A stretch of 64,000 bases of DNA from Antedon mediterranea (taxonomy: Eukaryota; Echinodermata; Crinoidea; Comatulida; Antedonidae): contig NC_092679.1 in NCBI RefSeq assembly GCF_964355755.1, positions 3,968,001 through 4,032,000 of the forward strand. Direction: 5' to 3'. The position numbers and the translations under genes are program-made. Of this stretch, positions 38,322 through 54,086 are shown in pieces (positions within the stretch are counted from its first letter, which is position 1; every line of letters begins with the position of its first letter). The notes under the pieces are model-generated. The model was given only the letters and a program-made list of their open reading frames with translations, ran no database searches and was not told the DNA's origin.

Positions 38322-41300
38322 ATGACCGATTCACAGTTCCTTATCCCGAACTCTGCCCCCATAGTGAATCTTGATTGTAAATCAGCATGGAATGGCCTCA
38401 ATGACAAGGAGAAGAAATATGCGCATTTCCTTTCAAGAGCATCATGGAGTGGTGGGTTAATATGCCTTCTTCAGTGTTCTCCAGAGTCTCCTATCATATT
38501 CTATCTGCTTCAGAAGTTGTTCAGAGCACAACCAGTTAAGGAATTTGGAGAAGCTGCTAAGAAAATCTGTCCAGAAGATTGGGAGGTACGGACTCCAGAT
38601 GGCAAACGAGAATATATTACATAAATATGACATTATTTAAAAGGACACATCCGATTTTCAAAATCGTGACAGTCAAATCGCTCAAATTTAAATTTTTGGC
38701 GAGTCCTGGGTTAATTACATGGTTAACATACTTTTTGATCAATTGATAAACTTAATCTTATTGGCAGTGGATTAGATGTGTATAAAAGTATCTTGTAGAT
38801 GCAAACATGTCTTTTTTACCTAAATGGAACTTGGTGAGTTTACAAACTGTAATTCTGGCCCACTATATTTTAATTAATAGAATTTGTAAAATGTTTGTTT
38901 GTTTCAGGCATTTATGACATATGCTGCAGCCTTCTACGCGAACCTTGGCAACTACAAGTCATTTGGTGACACAAAGTTTGTACCTAATCTACCAAAGGTA
39001 AAATATTTCGTCAAAGTATAATTAAAATAATACAAGAACGCAAGAAAATATAGCAATTTGCTTTCATAAGATGAAGTATAAAGCTGAATAATTTAAATAT
39101 CTTCTCAATGATTTTATAAATGTGAAGCTGTAGTATGGTAAAGTATACTGAAATAATATTAAACATTGTTTTATACAGTAATTGGTTACTGTGATAGAAT
39201 TACTATTCTGCTAAGACAACGATTATGTTATTTATATAGCATGCTGATGTACTGTACTGTGTTGGATTAGTTCTCAATATCTCTATTGAGGAAGAAGGTT
39301 CTTAATGGAACACATTGTACTTAAAATTTTTAATTAAAACTTCATTTAAAGGAAAGCTTCAAGAAGATTGTATGGGCGAGTGCAGCTTACGGAAAAGATT
39401 CTACAACTATCGAGAAAATCTGGAATGCTTGTGGTGATAATATGTATTCTTTAGAGCCTGTGCAAAAGCAGATGGGACTAGGAGATAAGGTATACAGTAG
39501 CCTAGTCCAACAGACTGAATACTGAAATCCTTTTTTTTGTCTATTGTCATAATAGAACAATAATGGAAATTCTTCTTAAAGATTGGCAAATATTAGTAGG
39601 ATAAAAGCAGATAAACTATAAAACAAAAATTCCTATACAGAGTACACATACAATATTGCACAAAACTTGAAAATTTAGACGTTTTTAACTGGAGAATAAA
39701 TCTATGATATTGTTGTTAAATGTCATATTGATGCAATTACAGTATGAGCTCACATGTGCAGTGTAATAATCCTACTCACAGAGTTAGCTAAATACAGGCC
39801 AACCAACCAACACATATTGGTCCTCACTTATATTATACCCCATATATAACATTTATTAGAATAGGCTTCTAAAATCAACAATGGTTATTTCACCTTTTGT
39901 TGTAAATACCTTGTTGTGATTGGTTTAAACCATTTCTTATGATGACCCCTTTTAAGAGGTCACAATCACAACATAATAGTACTTTGTGATACTCTACATC
40001 CTAATCATTTGCTTTTTAACATTCGATATACTGAATAAAAAAAACCCAAGCTTATTGCCAGACTACAAACCGTTTATTATAACATGTTTTATTCAGTTTT
40101 TATTCATCTTTTTAGGGCATCTCAACTTACTTTTCTGGCAACTGTACCTTGGAGGATGCTGAATTGGCTCAGAAATTCTTGAATGAAAAGGTTCACAACA
40201 AACATTATATTACAATACACTATGAAATATTATTATGACTTACTACTACAGTACTTACATACTTAAATACAATAGATAAATACATTCATTTATTTTACTA
40301 AAAATGCTTTTCAATTTTTTGCATAGAAAATTAGTCCTTACAACACACGTCTGTTTAAAACAATTGGAGCTGATGAGAAACCTGAGTATGAAGTTAGACT
40401 GGCAGCATCAGATAGTTCAGGTGTGTAATAATATGAGAAGCATCACAGTATCTCACTGTCGACAGAGTGTGTTTGAGATTTATTATTTTCTAAACTAAAC
40501 TTATTGGAATCCAACTACAGTAGAACTACTCTTTTGGGACACCCCCATTAAGAGGACACTTTTACATGACATGAATAAGGGGAAATATATGATGTAATAC
40601 CAGGGAAGAGTGAATTTAGTGTAATTTACTGTTCCCTGGTAATAGTACAACTAACCCCCATTAAGGGGACACTTTTACATGACATGAATAAGGGGAAATA
40701 TATGATGTAATACCAGGGAAGAATGAATTTAGTGTAATTTACTGTTCCCTGGTAATAGTACAACTAACCCCTATTAAGGGGACACTTTTACATGACATGA
40801 ATAAGGGGAAATATATGATGTAATACCAGGGAAGAGTGAATTTAGTGTAATTTACTGTTCCCTGGTAATAGTACAACTAACCCCCATTAAGGGGACACTT
40901 TTACATGACATGAATAAGGGGAAATATATGATGTAATACCAGGGAAGAGTGAATTTAGTGTAATTTACTGTTCCCTGGTAATAGTACAACTAACCCCCAT
41001 TAAGGGGACACTTTTACATGACATGAATAAGGGGAAATATATGATGTAATACCAGGGAAGAATGAATTTAGTGTAATTTACTGTTCCCTGGTAATAGTAC
41101 AACTAACCCCTATTAAGGGGACACTTTGGAAGACATGAACGAGGGAAAATATATGTTGTAATACTACAACTAACCCCTATAAGGGGACACCTCTATTAAA
41201 GAGACACATTTTTAGACCCAAGGTGGTATCCCCTTATTATAGGTTTTACTATCAATATCATCCCATAATCTCAATATCTTGAATAGTGTCTAATAAACTG

Positions 41301-44300
41301 TGATTTGTTTTTTTTTCAGGTGAAGGAGCACCATTTGGTGACTTTAAATTTGATGGCATTAACTTCAAAGTAACGCAAGGTGATTATGGATACCTGATGT
41401 CAAAGGTCGCAGAAAATCTGAATAAAGCAAAAGTATGAATTTGCTATATTTTCATTTTAACCAATGTCACAATGCAAAAAGATATAATAACCATGATTTC
41501 TTTTTATGTTATGTGAGACCAAATTTACTTACTTAAATTTTTATCAAGGAATTTGCGGCCAATGAGAATCAGAGTAAAATGATTGATGGGTATATAGAGA
41601 GTTTCACCACAGGATCAATAGACGCTCACAAGGAAGGCTCCAGAAACTGGATCAAAGACAAAGGACCAATTGTAGAAAAGTAATTCTTTAATTCAAATAT
41701 TGTAGTGACCCCCAATCCCTACCTTCTCAAACCCAAAGAGCTATTGAATTTGTAGAAAAATTTAAATTGCATATTTTTTCATCTAGTAACAAAACAATTT
41801 TGGAGCTTTGATTTTGACTAGATGCAAACTGATATGATTTAGGCTTGTATGCACAGTCATGATCGTGTTTTATTTATGTACACAATGTTATTTCTGTAAG
41901 CTCTCTTATTTATGTGCCTTCTTTCAGCTATATTGGCTTTATAGAAAGCTATCGTGATCCATATGGAGTGAGGGGAGAATGGGAAGGTAAACAATTTTTC
42001 TAATTTAAACATTTTATTGTAAACACTATTTTAATCTGATAGTGTAGACAGAGCTTGATACAAAATATTTTTAAATTAATTTTAGACAATTTCTATTTTC
42101 AAAGGCTTTGTTTCAATAGTCAACAAGGCAATGAGCGCCAAGTTCTCCAATTTGGTCGACCAATCAGAAACCTTACTGTCGCTGTTACCATGGACTGCAG
42201 ATTATGAGAAGGACCATTTCTTGAAGCCGGACTTCACCTCCTTGGATGTGTTGTCGTTTGCTTCCAGTGGTATTCCTGCAGGAATCAACATTCCTAATTG
42301 TACGTAATCAACATAGCAAGACATGTTATCTTGTAATGTCATGTAAAAATAACTGTTGTCTACACTATCAAACTAGTTTGACAAAAAAAATGTTATGTGC
42401 CCAAATATGGTAGTGATATGACATCATCATGTCCATACTGTATATGGGTACATCACATTTTTTGTCACATAAAGTTTGATAGTGTAGACAAGGCTTGCAA
42501 AATAGTTTTGTCTGTCTGTTTTTGATTTATTTTATTATTGTTTTTGTATTTTTTTTAAGATGATGACATTAGACAGGATGATGGCTTTAAAAATGTATCA
42601 CTTGGCAATGTACTGTCAGCGCATAGCAAAGGCGATAAAATTACTTTTCTCACTGAAGAAGACAAGGTAATACAATACATGTTCCTATTTCAGACTAACA
42701 AGTTAATCGTATATCCTCGGGTATAATCCAACTGATTTCACAAACAGGCATATCCCCACGTATAGTCCCAGTATTGGCTTTTGATCTGGATGTATAGTAG
42801 GTTCTCTCTAGCCAGTTCAGATGAGTTTTTGCAATAAATGCATAACAATCAATTTTTTACTGAACCAATGTTTTCCCAGGTAATAGTCCCATTCCCAAAA
42901 GTCGGCCCACGTTCATGTTCTAGGGGGTATGATTAAACCACAGGATATACAGTATTTGAATCATCAGGAAATTGCTTTCAAATCACTAAAACCTATTTTC
43001 TCTTTAAAATCTCTAGAAACTGTTTTCTAGTCTCAAGGCATCAGCCTTTGAAGTGCAGGTTGGTCTACATGAACTGCTTGGACATGGCAGTGGAAAGCTG
43101 TTCATTAAAAACAAAGATGGCTCTTTCAACTTTGACCCAGAGGTCAAGAATCTGATAACTGGAGAAAAGGTATTTACATTTTCTTTCCCACAGTTCTGTC
43201 TGATGTAATTAATGGACATCGCAGGCTGTTCTAACATTTAAACCTTTTCGCTTGAATATTTTTATTATTGAATTACAGTAATGAGCCTTATTTAGTGATG
43301 TCTTTTTGTTGATTACAGATTTCCACGTGGTACCTTGAAGGTGAAACATGGGATACCAAATTCTCCACAATGGCCTCCACTTATGAGGAATGCAGGGCTG
43401 AATGTGTTGGCTTGTACCTCTGTCTTAATAGAGATATTCTCAAGTTAGTACATTGTCAACAAATTGACATTACAAACTCTTAATCTCAGTAGAAGGAAAT
43501 CTATTAAGATTGGTAGGCCAAGTACAGTAGCATTGAGTAAGCATACAGTGCCCATTGGCATTTATGGAGGAGCCTATCAAGAATTATCTGAAGTAGGCAA
43601 GACACGGTGGTTCACAGTTTTTGTCTAGATCGATCCCATGTACTGTACATTGTTTAAATTTTTTCTGTAATAGCTGTATTAAATTTATCCAAAATCTAGT
43701 AATTGTTATTCCTGAATTCTCTCTTCTTGAAGGATATTTGGACATGAGGGTGAAGGAGCTGACAACATCCTGTATATTAACTGGTTAAATATGGTACGAG
43801 CTGGGCTGTTGGGATTGGAATTCTACACGCCAGAAACCGAAACATGGAGACAGGTTTGTTCATCGTCCACTGTTCCAAATAAGGATGTTATTAATAGTGG
43901 AGCTGTAGCTTGGTGGTTAATGTGCTTGCCTTCCAATCTTAAGGTCCATGGTTCAATCCTGATCTAGGGTTGTAACTCATGACTCTTTCAACTCCACTCC
44001 CTACTGAGCCTCAAATGAGATTTGGTTTATAAGCATGATAAATTATAAATAGTTTATCCATCTTGTAATTGATGAGTTACTCGCTGTTGGATGTGTATAA
44101 AGGATACGTTGACATCTTGTTTGAAAGATAACCTAGAAAATACTAATTAATTGTGTTCTAGGCCCATATGCAAGCCCGACATGTGATTCTACGCGTTCTA
44201 CTAGAAGCTGGGCATGGGCTAGTGACTATCACCAGGACCACCGATGAGGATGGGCAACCAAATGCAATCATAACATTAGATCGCAGCAAGATAGAAACGG

Positions 44301-45502
44301 TTGGCAAGGAAGCAATTGGAACATTCCTCAGGAATTTACAGGTAAATATGGTAATTTTTGTCATATGGGTTATTTATGACCTTTGTGATGACCTCTAGGA
44401 AATAACTAATTCCATCACATTAAAATACTAGTTAATTTTGTTAATCTCTGTCTACACTATCAAACTTATATATACATATACCATATATTGACATATCAAT
44501 ACCATATTTGAGGATATAACCACCATATTTTGGATACACTTTTTTTGTCAAACTAGTTTGATAGTGTAGACAGATTTAGTCATCCTAAATCAAAACATAT
44601 GCTTATATATAGTGTACATCATAATTGCATTTTTTTGACATCAGGTGTACAAATCGACTGGTGACTTTGTCGGAGCCAAAGCGTACTATGGCCAGTACTC
44701 TGCTGTGAATGACGACACACCTGAAAAGTTTCTAAACTTAAGAGAAGTGGTGATGCTACAAAAACAGCCCCGTAGGATGTTCGTGCAAGTAAACACAAAA
44801 CTGAGTGAAGGTAGGTTGAATGTCAGGACTGTGTAGAAACTTCTATAGCATAAAAACAATAAAGGTTTCGGTGCTCAGACCCAAGTTGAGGATTTTGGCA
44901 TTTTATAAATTAGTGGAATAAAAATATATGCCATCATTTTATAGTAGAGCACTGTGGGTAGTCTCATCTCAGCCTCTGTTGGTAATCATACTGTGCTGGG
45001 CTAACAACCCTACCACCTAAAATGATCACATTACTTTTGTAGAAACCACAAGGGTTTATCGCAAATAGCGTGAGCGATGCATGATGGGAAGGAATTGGGG
45101 GAAATAGTAATAGTAAATAATAAAAAATGTATATACGCTATATGCTATTGCTCCCAATTCCGTCCCATCATGCATCGCTCACACTATTTGCGATAAACCT
45201 TATTGTGGCCATATGTCCCAATTAGAAATGGATTATCTAAACGCTATGAATTACTACCCTACGATGAAAACAATAATGTAGAGCTGTAGTCAGAATTACC
45301 AAAATACATTTAATATCTATAATAATTTAAATTTAATCAATAATAATATTTGTAAACATAATCTTTTTTAGGTGGTTCAGTGGAGCTCTGCGAATATGAA
45401 GCCACGGCTACAGGAATTGTTGAATCTTTTATTGACCGATTCAGTGAGGCGTATGAAAGCAACGTCTATGATCTCTGGCAAAAAGACAAACAACATTTTT
45501 AA
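38322..45502 (+). CDS. DPP3: Dipeptidyl peptidase III, complete, 16 exons, 713 aa
   Basis: Exons: 38322-38585, 38908-38997, 39352-39489, 40116-40190, 40327-40420, 41320-41432, 41549-41679, 41928-41986, 42105-42299, 42560-42666, 43017-43169, 43319-43443, 43733-43853, 44162-44341, 44645-44810, 45372-45502; all phases agree. DPP III (family M49) is a cytosolic zinc peptidase that removes dipeptides from short peptides such as enkephalins and angiotensins; in vertebrates it also binds KEAP1. The zinc motif HELLGH is at 440-445 and the second motif EECRAE at 496-501, at the spacing normal for M49. Other matches are [51 protein letters not shown] and the end block [10 protein letters not shown]. 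Length is close to the family's 720-740. The C-terminus ends early ([10 protein letters not shown]), shorter than in mammals. The KEAP1-binding ETGE of the human protein is not seen; the equivalent stretch reads LITGEK. Confidence 0.97.
40555..41220. repeat. 113-bp tandem satellite, about 5 full units, in DPP3 intron 5
   Basis: GACACTTT starts units at 40555, 40668, 40781, 40894, 41007 and 41120, exactly 113 bases apart. Each unit contains a hairpin made of ACCAGGGAA and TTCCCTGGT about 25 bases apart, and CCCCATTAAGGGG. Two variants alternate (GAAGAGTG with CCCCCATT; GAAGAATG with CCCCTATT) in the order A B A A B. The last copy is decayed. Confidence 0.96.
42030..42053. mobile_element. Solo terminal repeat of MITE family M1
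   Basis: CTGATAGTGTAGACAGAGCTT without a partner left end within 200 bases. In DPP3 intron 8, about 50 bases before exon 9. Confidence 0.7.
42355..42497. mobile_element. Palindromic MITE, family M1
   Basis: GTCTACACTATCAAACTAGT to GATAGTGTAGACAAGGCTT with the inner ATATGGTAGTGATATGACAT. In DPP3 intron 9. Confidence 0.9.
43897..44130 (+). mobile_element. tRNA-derived SINE, family C
   Basis: Head GAGCTGTAGCTTGGTGGTTA (A-box) and GGTCCATGGTTCAATCCTGA (B-box GGTTCAATCC), then a body of about 170 bases with CTCATGACTCTTTCAACTCC. It lies in DPP3 intron 13, in the gene's sense. The 3' limit is approximate and no poly(A) or ATT tail is evident. Confidence 0.7.
44445..44578. mobile_element. Palindromic MITE, family M1
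   Basis: CTCTGTCTACACTATCAAAC to GATAGTGTAGACAGATTT, with the inner motif ACCATATTTGAGGATATAAC. In DPP3 intron 14. Confidence 0.87.
45046..45208. mobile_element. Foldback (long inverted repeat) MITE-like element in DPP3 intron 15
   Basis: The left arm runs from CCACAAGGGTTTATCGCAAA through AGCGATGCATGATGGGA to GGAATTGGG. The right arm is its inverse, from CCCAATTCC through TCCCATCATGCATCGCT to TTTGCGATAAACCTTATTGTGG. Arms of about 55 bases surround a loop of about 55 AT-rich bases. No coding capacity. Confidence 0.88.
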
Positions 45503-45784
45503 ATAGAGCCCACTTAAAGTGCTCTTGTCATGACATGAATGTCAATTCCTAAAAGGAACTTAGATTACAAAAACAATATACTGTAGTAAAATAAGTCAAA
45601 ATATGTCTCAATACACACATATATTTTTTTGTGTGTAAAAATGTCAATTCAAGTTATCCATTTCTTTTTTGATATTCTCACCAATTTTTATTGGGTTATA
45701 CTTAAGCATTAAATGGAGTTTTCCATATGATTGGTTTGAGCTATTCTATTTACCCAGACTATTTATTAACACTCTGTATGGTTT

Positions 45785-45790
45785 AATAAA
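45785..45790 (+). promoter_or_regulatory. Candidate polyadenylation signal of DPP3
   Basis: AATAAA 283 bases past the stop codon, followed by a T-rich stretch. Confidence 0.6.
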
Positions 45791-45813
45791 ATGATTTCTG
45801 TAATTTCTTGATT

Positions 45814-45819
45814 TTTATT
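45814..45819 (-). promoter_or_regulatory. Candidate polyadenylation signal of NANP
   Basis: AATAAA on the minus strand about 100 bases past the NANP stop codon. Confidence 0.5.
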
Positions 45820-45916
45820 GTTTGGTTTTATAAACTAAGATCTTCAACATTTTAGTATAACTTTTTATAGTGCATAATAATTAAGACCGCACTGAGAAAA
45901 CACCTATACTGTATTA

Positions 45917-47055
45917 TTAACTTTTGTTTGCAATTTTGTCTAATACATTGGTTAATTCTAGTATACTTGAAATAGTGTAATGAGGCTTTGGAGCAGAAGA
46001 CGCAGGTGGATGACCACCTGGGTTTATCCATACAGTTGCGAGACAATCTGAATTGATTCCACCTTCAATGTCAGTAGCTAGACTATCTCCAACCATTATA
46101 CACTCGGTAGAGGTGACAGACAACATCTTAAATGACTTTTCAAAGATTGAAATATGCGGCTTTGCGTGTGGTTCATCACCGCTGATCACCATGCCATCAA
46201 AATAGTCTCTGGCATTGCATTGCTTTATCTTAGATCGCTGAATTACAGAATCACCGTTTGTTAGTAGTAGTAATTTATATTTCAATCGTAACGCTCTCAA
46301 AAAAGATTTGATTTCTTTTGTAAAAAAGATACCCTCGATTCTTGTGTCCTTCCACAGTTGATAGACTTCAGATGCTAATGCTAGACTGACATCACTGCCA
46401 AGAGCTGTCTGCCATAAACCGGTTCGCCACTCATCTGGTGTTTTTATACCATCGGGGTCAATTTCCTTTTCCTTAAGTAACTTCTGAAAAGCTAAAATTG
46501 CTTCTTTTGAATTAAAATGTTGATAGTTGGTGCAAATATAGTTTTCAACCTGAAATAAAATATATTGTATTATTACTTGTATATTACAGAAAGGTTAAAA
46601 ATAATAGGCGTATGAATATGATTTTAAAATTATAAATACATCATTACACATTATATTCAATTTTTCTTTTTAAATGTCTTCATTCAATTTTTGACTGCAA
46701 CTTTATCTCCAATTTCGGTATTCGTGTTTCCGCCTGTAACTTAAGAAACAACAATAATTTAGCTAAATAATATACATTACAGGTTTATTGCTTTATTTAT
46801 TAATTACAGAATACAGGAGCAGTTTTAATTCAGTAGTTCAAAACAACCCACAACACTAGTCATATAGTGATGATCAGTATATAGATTTAGTAGTCTAGTA
46901 TCTATACTATTACTAGCCTAGTACTACTACTAGTAGTAGAGGTATCAGTACCACCAACTATTTACCTTAGAATATGCTTTAGTGTCTGCTCCTTTTGTGT
47001 CAACGAGGGTGTTATCTAAATCTAATAATATAGCTTTAACTTGAAAGTTATTCAT
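45917..47055 (-). CDS. NANP: N-acylneuraminate-9-phosphatase, HAD family, 2 exons, 240 aa
   Basis: Exons 47055-46966 and 46549-45917. The enzyme removes the phosphate from N-acetylneuraminate-9-phosphate, the last step of sialic acid synthesis, in the cytosol. HAD motifs in order: motif I DLDNT (Asp12 nucleophile, Asp14), motif II LLLLTNGDS, motif III Lys in HAKPHISIF and motif IV MVGDSLATDIEGG. ATVWINPGG and PHYTISSILEL match the C-terminal region of animal NANP. Length is near the human 248. The start ATG is the first in frame and gives the usual short lead before motif I. It is head to head with RAD51 (756 bases) and tail to tail with DPP3. A related HAD phosphatase such as HDHD4-like is the same family; another HAD specificity is possible but less likely. 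Confidence 0.9.
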
Positions 47056-47811
47056 TTTAAATATGCAATCATAAACATGAAAAAATAATGACAATCTCAC
47101 AACCACGTATCACACTCTTTAAATCTAAAAGAACCAATGTTTACATAAAGTAAATTTCGGAACTTATTTCTTAGTATGCTGGTAGTTCGACCTGATCCCC
47201 TAACTTTCCATGTTTTATAAAGGTAAAATTAGCGCGTCCATAATTTCTGTAGGGTATAACAGTAGTGACTTGATTTTGTTTATTACTTATTATAAAGATA
47301 ATATTCAAACAAACGTACAACACAATATGTAAAACCAATATTTTTATTACTGGTTATTCTAAATTTGCTTTAACTGTAATAGTAGTTTACTTTCAGTTTT
47401 AAGCAAACGACATTAGGAATAGTACAACAAATGGAATTGGCCATTGAAGTGGCGCGCTCGTCCAAAAGAATAATAAAGTCTACGTAATTTTCGACGTCGA
47501 ACAAATTGAAGCTAAAATGTATGTATTAAATTGTTGTATTTTCTTTAATTTATACATGTTTTCGAATATTTAAAAACATCAAAATAGTAATAAATAAAAT
47601 ATACATGTGTATGTATAAACAGTTTTAACAGTAATTGCTTTATTGAATGCAGTTAATTTCCTTTGACATTCGTTTGTGTGGGTTTTTTTTGCTCAGCCTG
47701 ATTCCTGAATAAACTCTCCTTTCACTGTTCTTCTGGGTGGTGGCCAGCTGATAACCAGCTATCTAGTAAGGCCTAGCCTATATTTTGGTTTTAAAGAGGA
47801 CTACATTCAGT
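47056..47811. promoter_or_regulatory. Bidirectional promoter region of NANP and RAD51
   Basis: 756 bases between divergent start codons. It includes a GC-richer patch, GAAGTGGCGCGCTCGTCC, near 47445-47462; GGCGCGCT resembles an E2F-type site, common upstream of S-phase genes such as RAD51. The site is only a pattern match. No TATA box is clear. Confidence 0.45.
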
Positions 47812-52109
<4,298 letters not shown>

Positions 52110-53430
52110 ATATAAACTGTGGTTTCATTATTTTCTTTAATTGTTATTAAATTATATACTTTATCAATATGTGAATTTAGGGCAGTAGACCAACCTGTAT
52201 GGAAGAAATGAGGGTGGTAGACATATATCCACCACAGAGCCATCTATTGAAAGAGTTACGACATTGTGTTCATGGATTAGAAAGTCATGTAGTACATTAC
52301 CAGCCATCTTTCTGTCCAACTATACCTATGTAGAGTATGGAGTTGAATCCTTTCTTATAAAAATATATAACATTCAAAAGGATTTAACTACCGAATTTAA
52401 TATCAAAAAACAATCCATTTGTTTAAAGGATTTTTTTAAATTATTAAGTTAATTATTAACATGATTTTAATCAACAAAATGTAAAAACAGTACATTAACT
52501 ATAAAGAATCACTATCCTAACTAAATGCACACGCGTAGAGCGTGTATGAGGTGCGAAATATTTTGGACACAAAAATGGCTTCCAATCCACTCAATGTCAG
52601 AACTCTTCCAGTATATGGCTCTGATCCACCACAAATGTATATGTTTTTTATTAGCTAATATCTGGCTTGTAGTCATTTCAGAACTGAAAAATGATCAAAA
52701 AATACAGTCATTACCAATTATTTTCTTTTTATTGATATACTCCCTTTCCTTTATTATATATATTTAATTGTTAGCAAAAAACTGTATAAAGCTCAGTGAA
52801 AGATAGTAATGTACAATGATAAATATAAAAATGTTATATTTTAAAAGATAAAAATGATAAATGTTATAGAATTGCATTCTTGCAAATTTATCATCTGTAA
52901 CAACATTTATTTTGTGTGGCCACAAATAAACACTGATCAGTAATGTATTGTAATTTCACAGTGATAGTGTAAATAAACAGTTTTCAAAAACAAGTTTTTA
53001 TACTATAGAGTAATTGTTTATTAATTGTTTGGTTCCTTTCATATTTCCCAGTTGCAGTAGCTATACTTGCCTAGCCATGTTTAGCATATTCAACTAAAGT
53101 TGGAAACAAAAATGACAGTCGGTTTAAAGAACACCAACGTCAAGCTCTGACAAACATGTTATTATATGATTTCACGATATGTGAAGTTATTGTGTTTTGC
53201 ATAAAGTTATTATTGTTTTATTTTATTGCGTAACAATACTAACATACTGTGTCACAGAAGAAGTGGTGAGGTCATCGTATGAAGTGCGTTGCGCATGTAA
53301 CATACCACCCATACGCGCACGCATGTTAAAAAGCGACGATAATTGTGTGAAAGAAGAAAAACATACAGCAGCAGTATCTAGGCTATTCATCATTCTTCTT
53401 GAGCTCAAAAATCATTATCAAATAATTACA
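52110..53430. other. RAD51 3' UTR and upstream region of the plus-strand COX8-like gene
   Basis: AATAAA hexamers near 52925 and 52971 may end RAD51 transcripts. No other gene is seen. An open frame runs into the COX8-like exon from 53197, but it begins at a TTG and is probably 5' UTR. Confidence 0.5.
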
Positions 53431-54086
53431 ATGATCCCTCTTCGTCTGCTTAAAGTTAGTACAGTTTTGAAGCAACTAAAAAGAGGAAAAATATCAACCA
53501 CTGCGCCATTAAAAACGCTTCCTGTACAGGTACAGTAAATGACAGATTTATTTTTTGTTTTTGACATCCCCCAGCAGCCAGGCCTATCTCCCCATTATAA
53601 CACGAGGAGCGCATCTCTTTGTTTTTGGGAGAAAGGACTTTTTGCATTCTCTCTGTTGCATCTATGAAAATCACGTCTCGTTCGTAGACGAAAGGTTTTA
53701 TCATTCATCAAATAAATTTCAATTCAAATGTAAAAAATGTTACAGAAAATCTTTTCTGAAAAGATGGTGATGGTACGTCGTGTACAACTTGTACACGACG
53801 TACCATCACCATTTTTCAACAAATAATGACGATTTTATACATGATCGATGTGGGTTCGGGTTAACACCCACGTATAGAATCCATGCTAATCCCATGCACC
53901 CACTAAAAGATGTATTGTCCCCCCAAAACATGATACGTAGGCCTAGTTCAATCTCTTTTTTTCTTCTCTTTTTTTAAGGATACTGTTATTGGTTTGGTTT
54001 TGATGTCCGTTGGTTGCTGTGCTTTACCAGCTTGGTTAATGGTTACTCGCCCTAGACCAGCAGAAGGAGACAGACCCAATGTTTAA
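53431..54086 (+). CDS. COX8-like small mitochondrial inner-membrane protein, 2 exons, 68 aa
   Basis: Exons 53431-53529 and 53979-54086. The protein begins MIPLRLLKVSTVLKQLKRGK, a basic helix suited to mitochondrial import, and then has one membrane segment (TVIGLVLMSVGCCALPAWLM) and a short polar tail. The layout, the length (COX8 precursors have about 69-80 residues), the VIGL start and the P.W in the membrane helix fit cytochrome c oxidase subunit 8, a nuclear-encoded accessory subunit of complex IV. Sequence identity in such small subunits is low, so this is a family-level call. A second COX8-like gene lies 824 bases away on the opposite strand, tail to tail, with a clearer match. The intron sits directly before DTVIG, in phase 0. 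Confidence 0.62.
53764..53812. repeat. Perfect 24-bp inverted repeat with a 1-base centre
   Basis: ATGGTGATGGTACGTCGTGT then ACAA, one C, and then the exact inverse ending CGTACCATCACCAT. The pairing continues outward with one mismatch (TGAAAAG versus TTTTTCA). In the intron of the COX8-like gene, it would form a very stable hairpin in RNA and could extrude in DNA. Confidence 0.97.

Larger units (their letters stand above)
45503..45916. other. Tail-to-tail 3' UTR interval of DPP3 and NANP
   Basis: Only 414 bases separate the two stop codons. The plus-strand AATAAA at 45785-45790 fits DPP3, and the minus-strand AATAAA at 45819-45814 fits NANP. If both are used, the two transcripts nearly meet or overlap. 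Confidence 0.6.

Noticed and set aside
53197-53430. Upstream in-frame extension of the plus-strand COX8-like protein by about 78 residues
   Set aside because: It begins at TTG, not ATG; the downstream ATG at 53431 gives a normal-length COX8-like precursor with an import leader.
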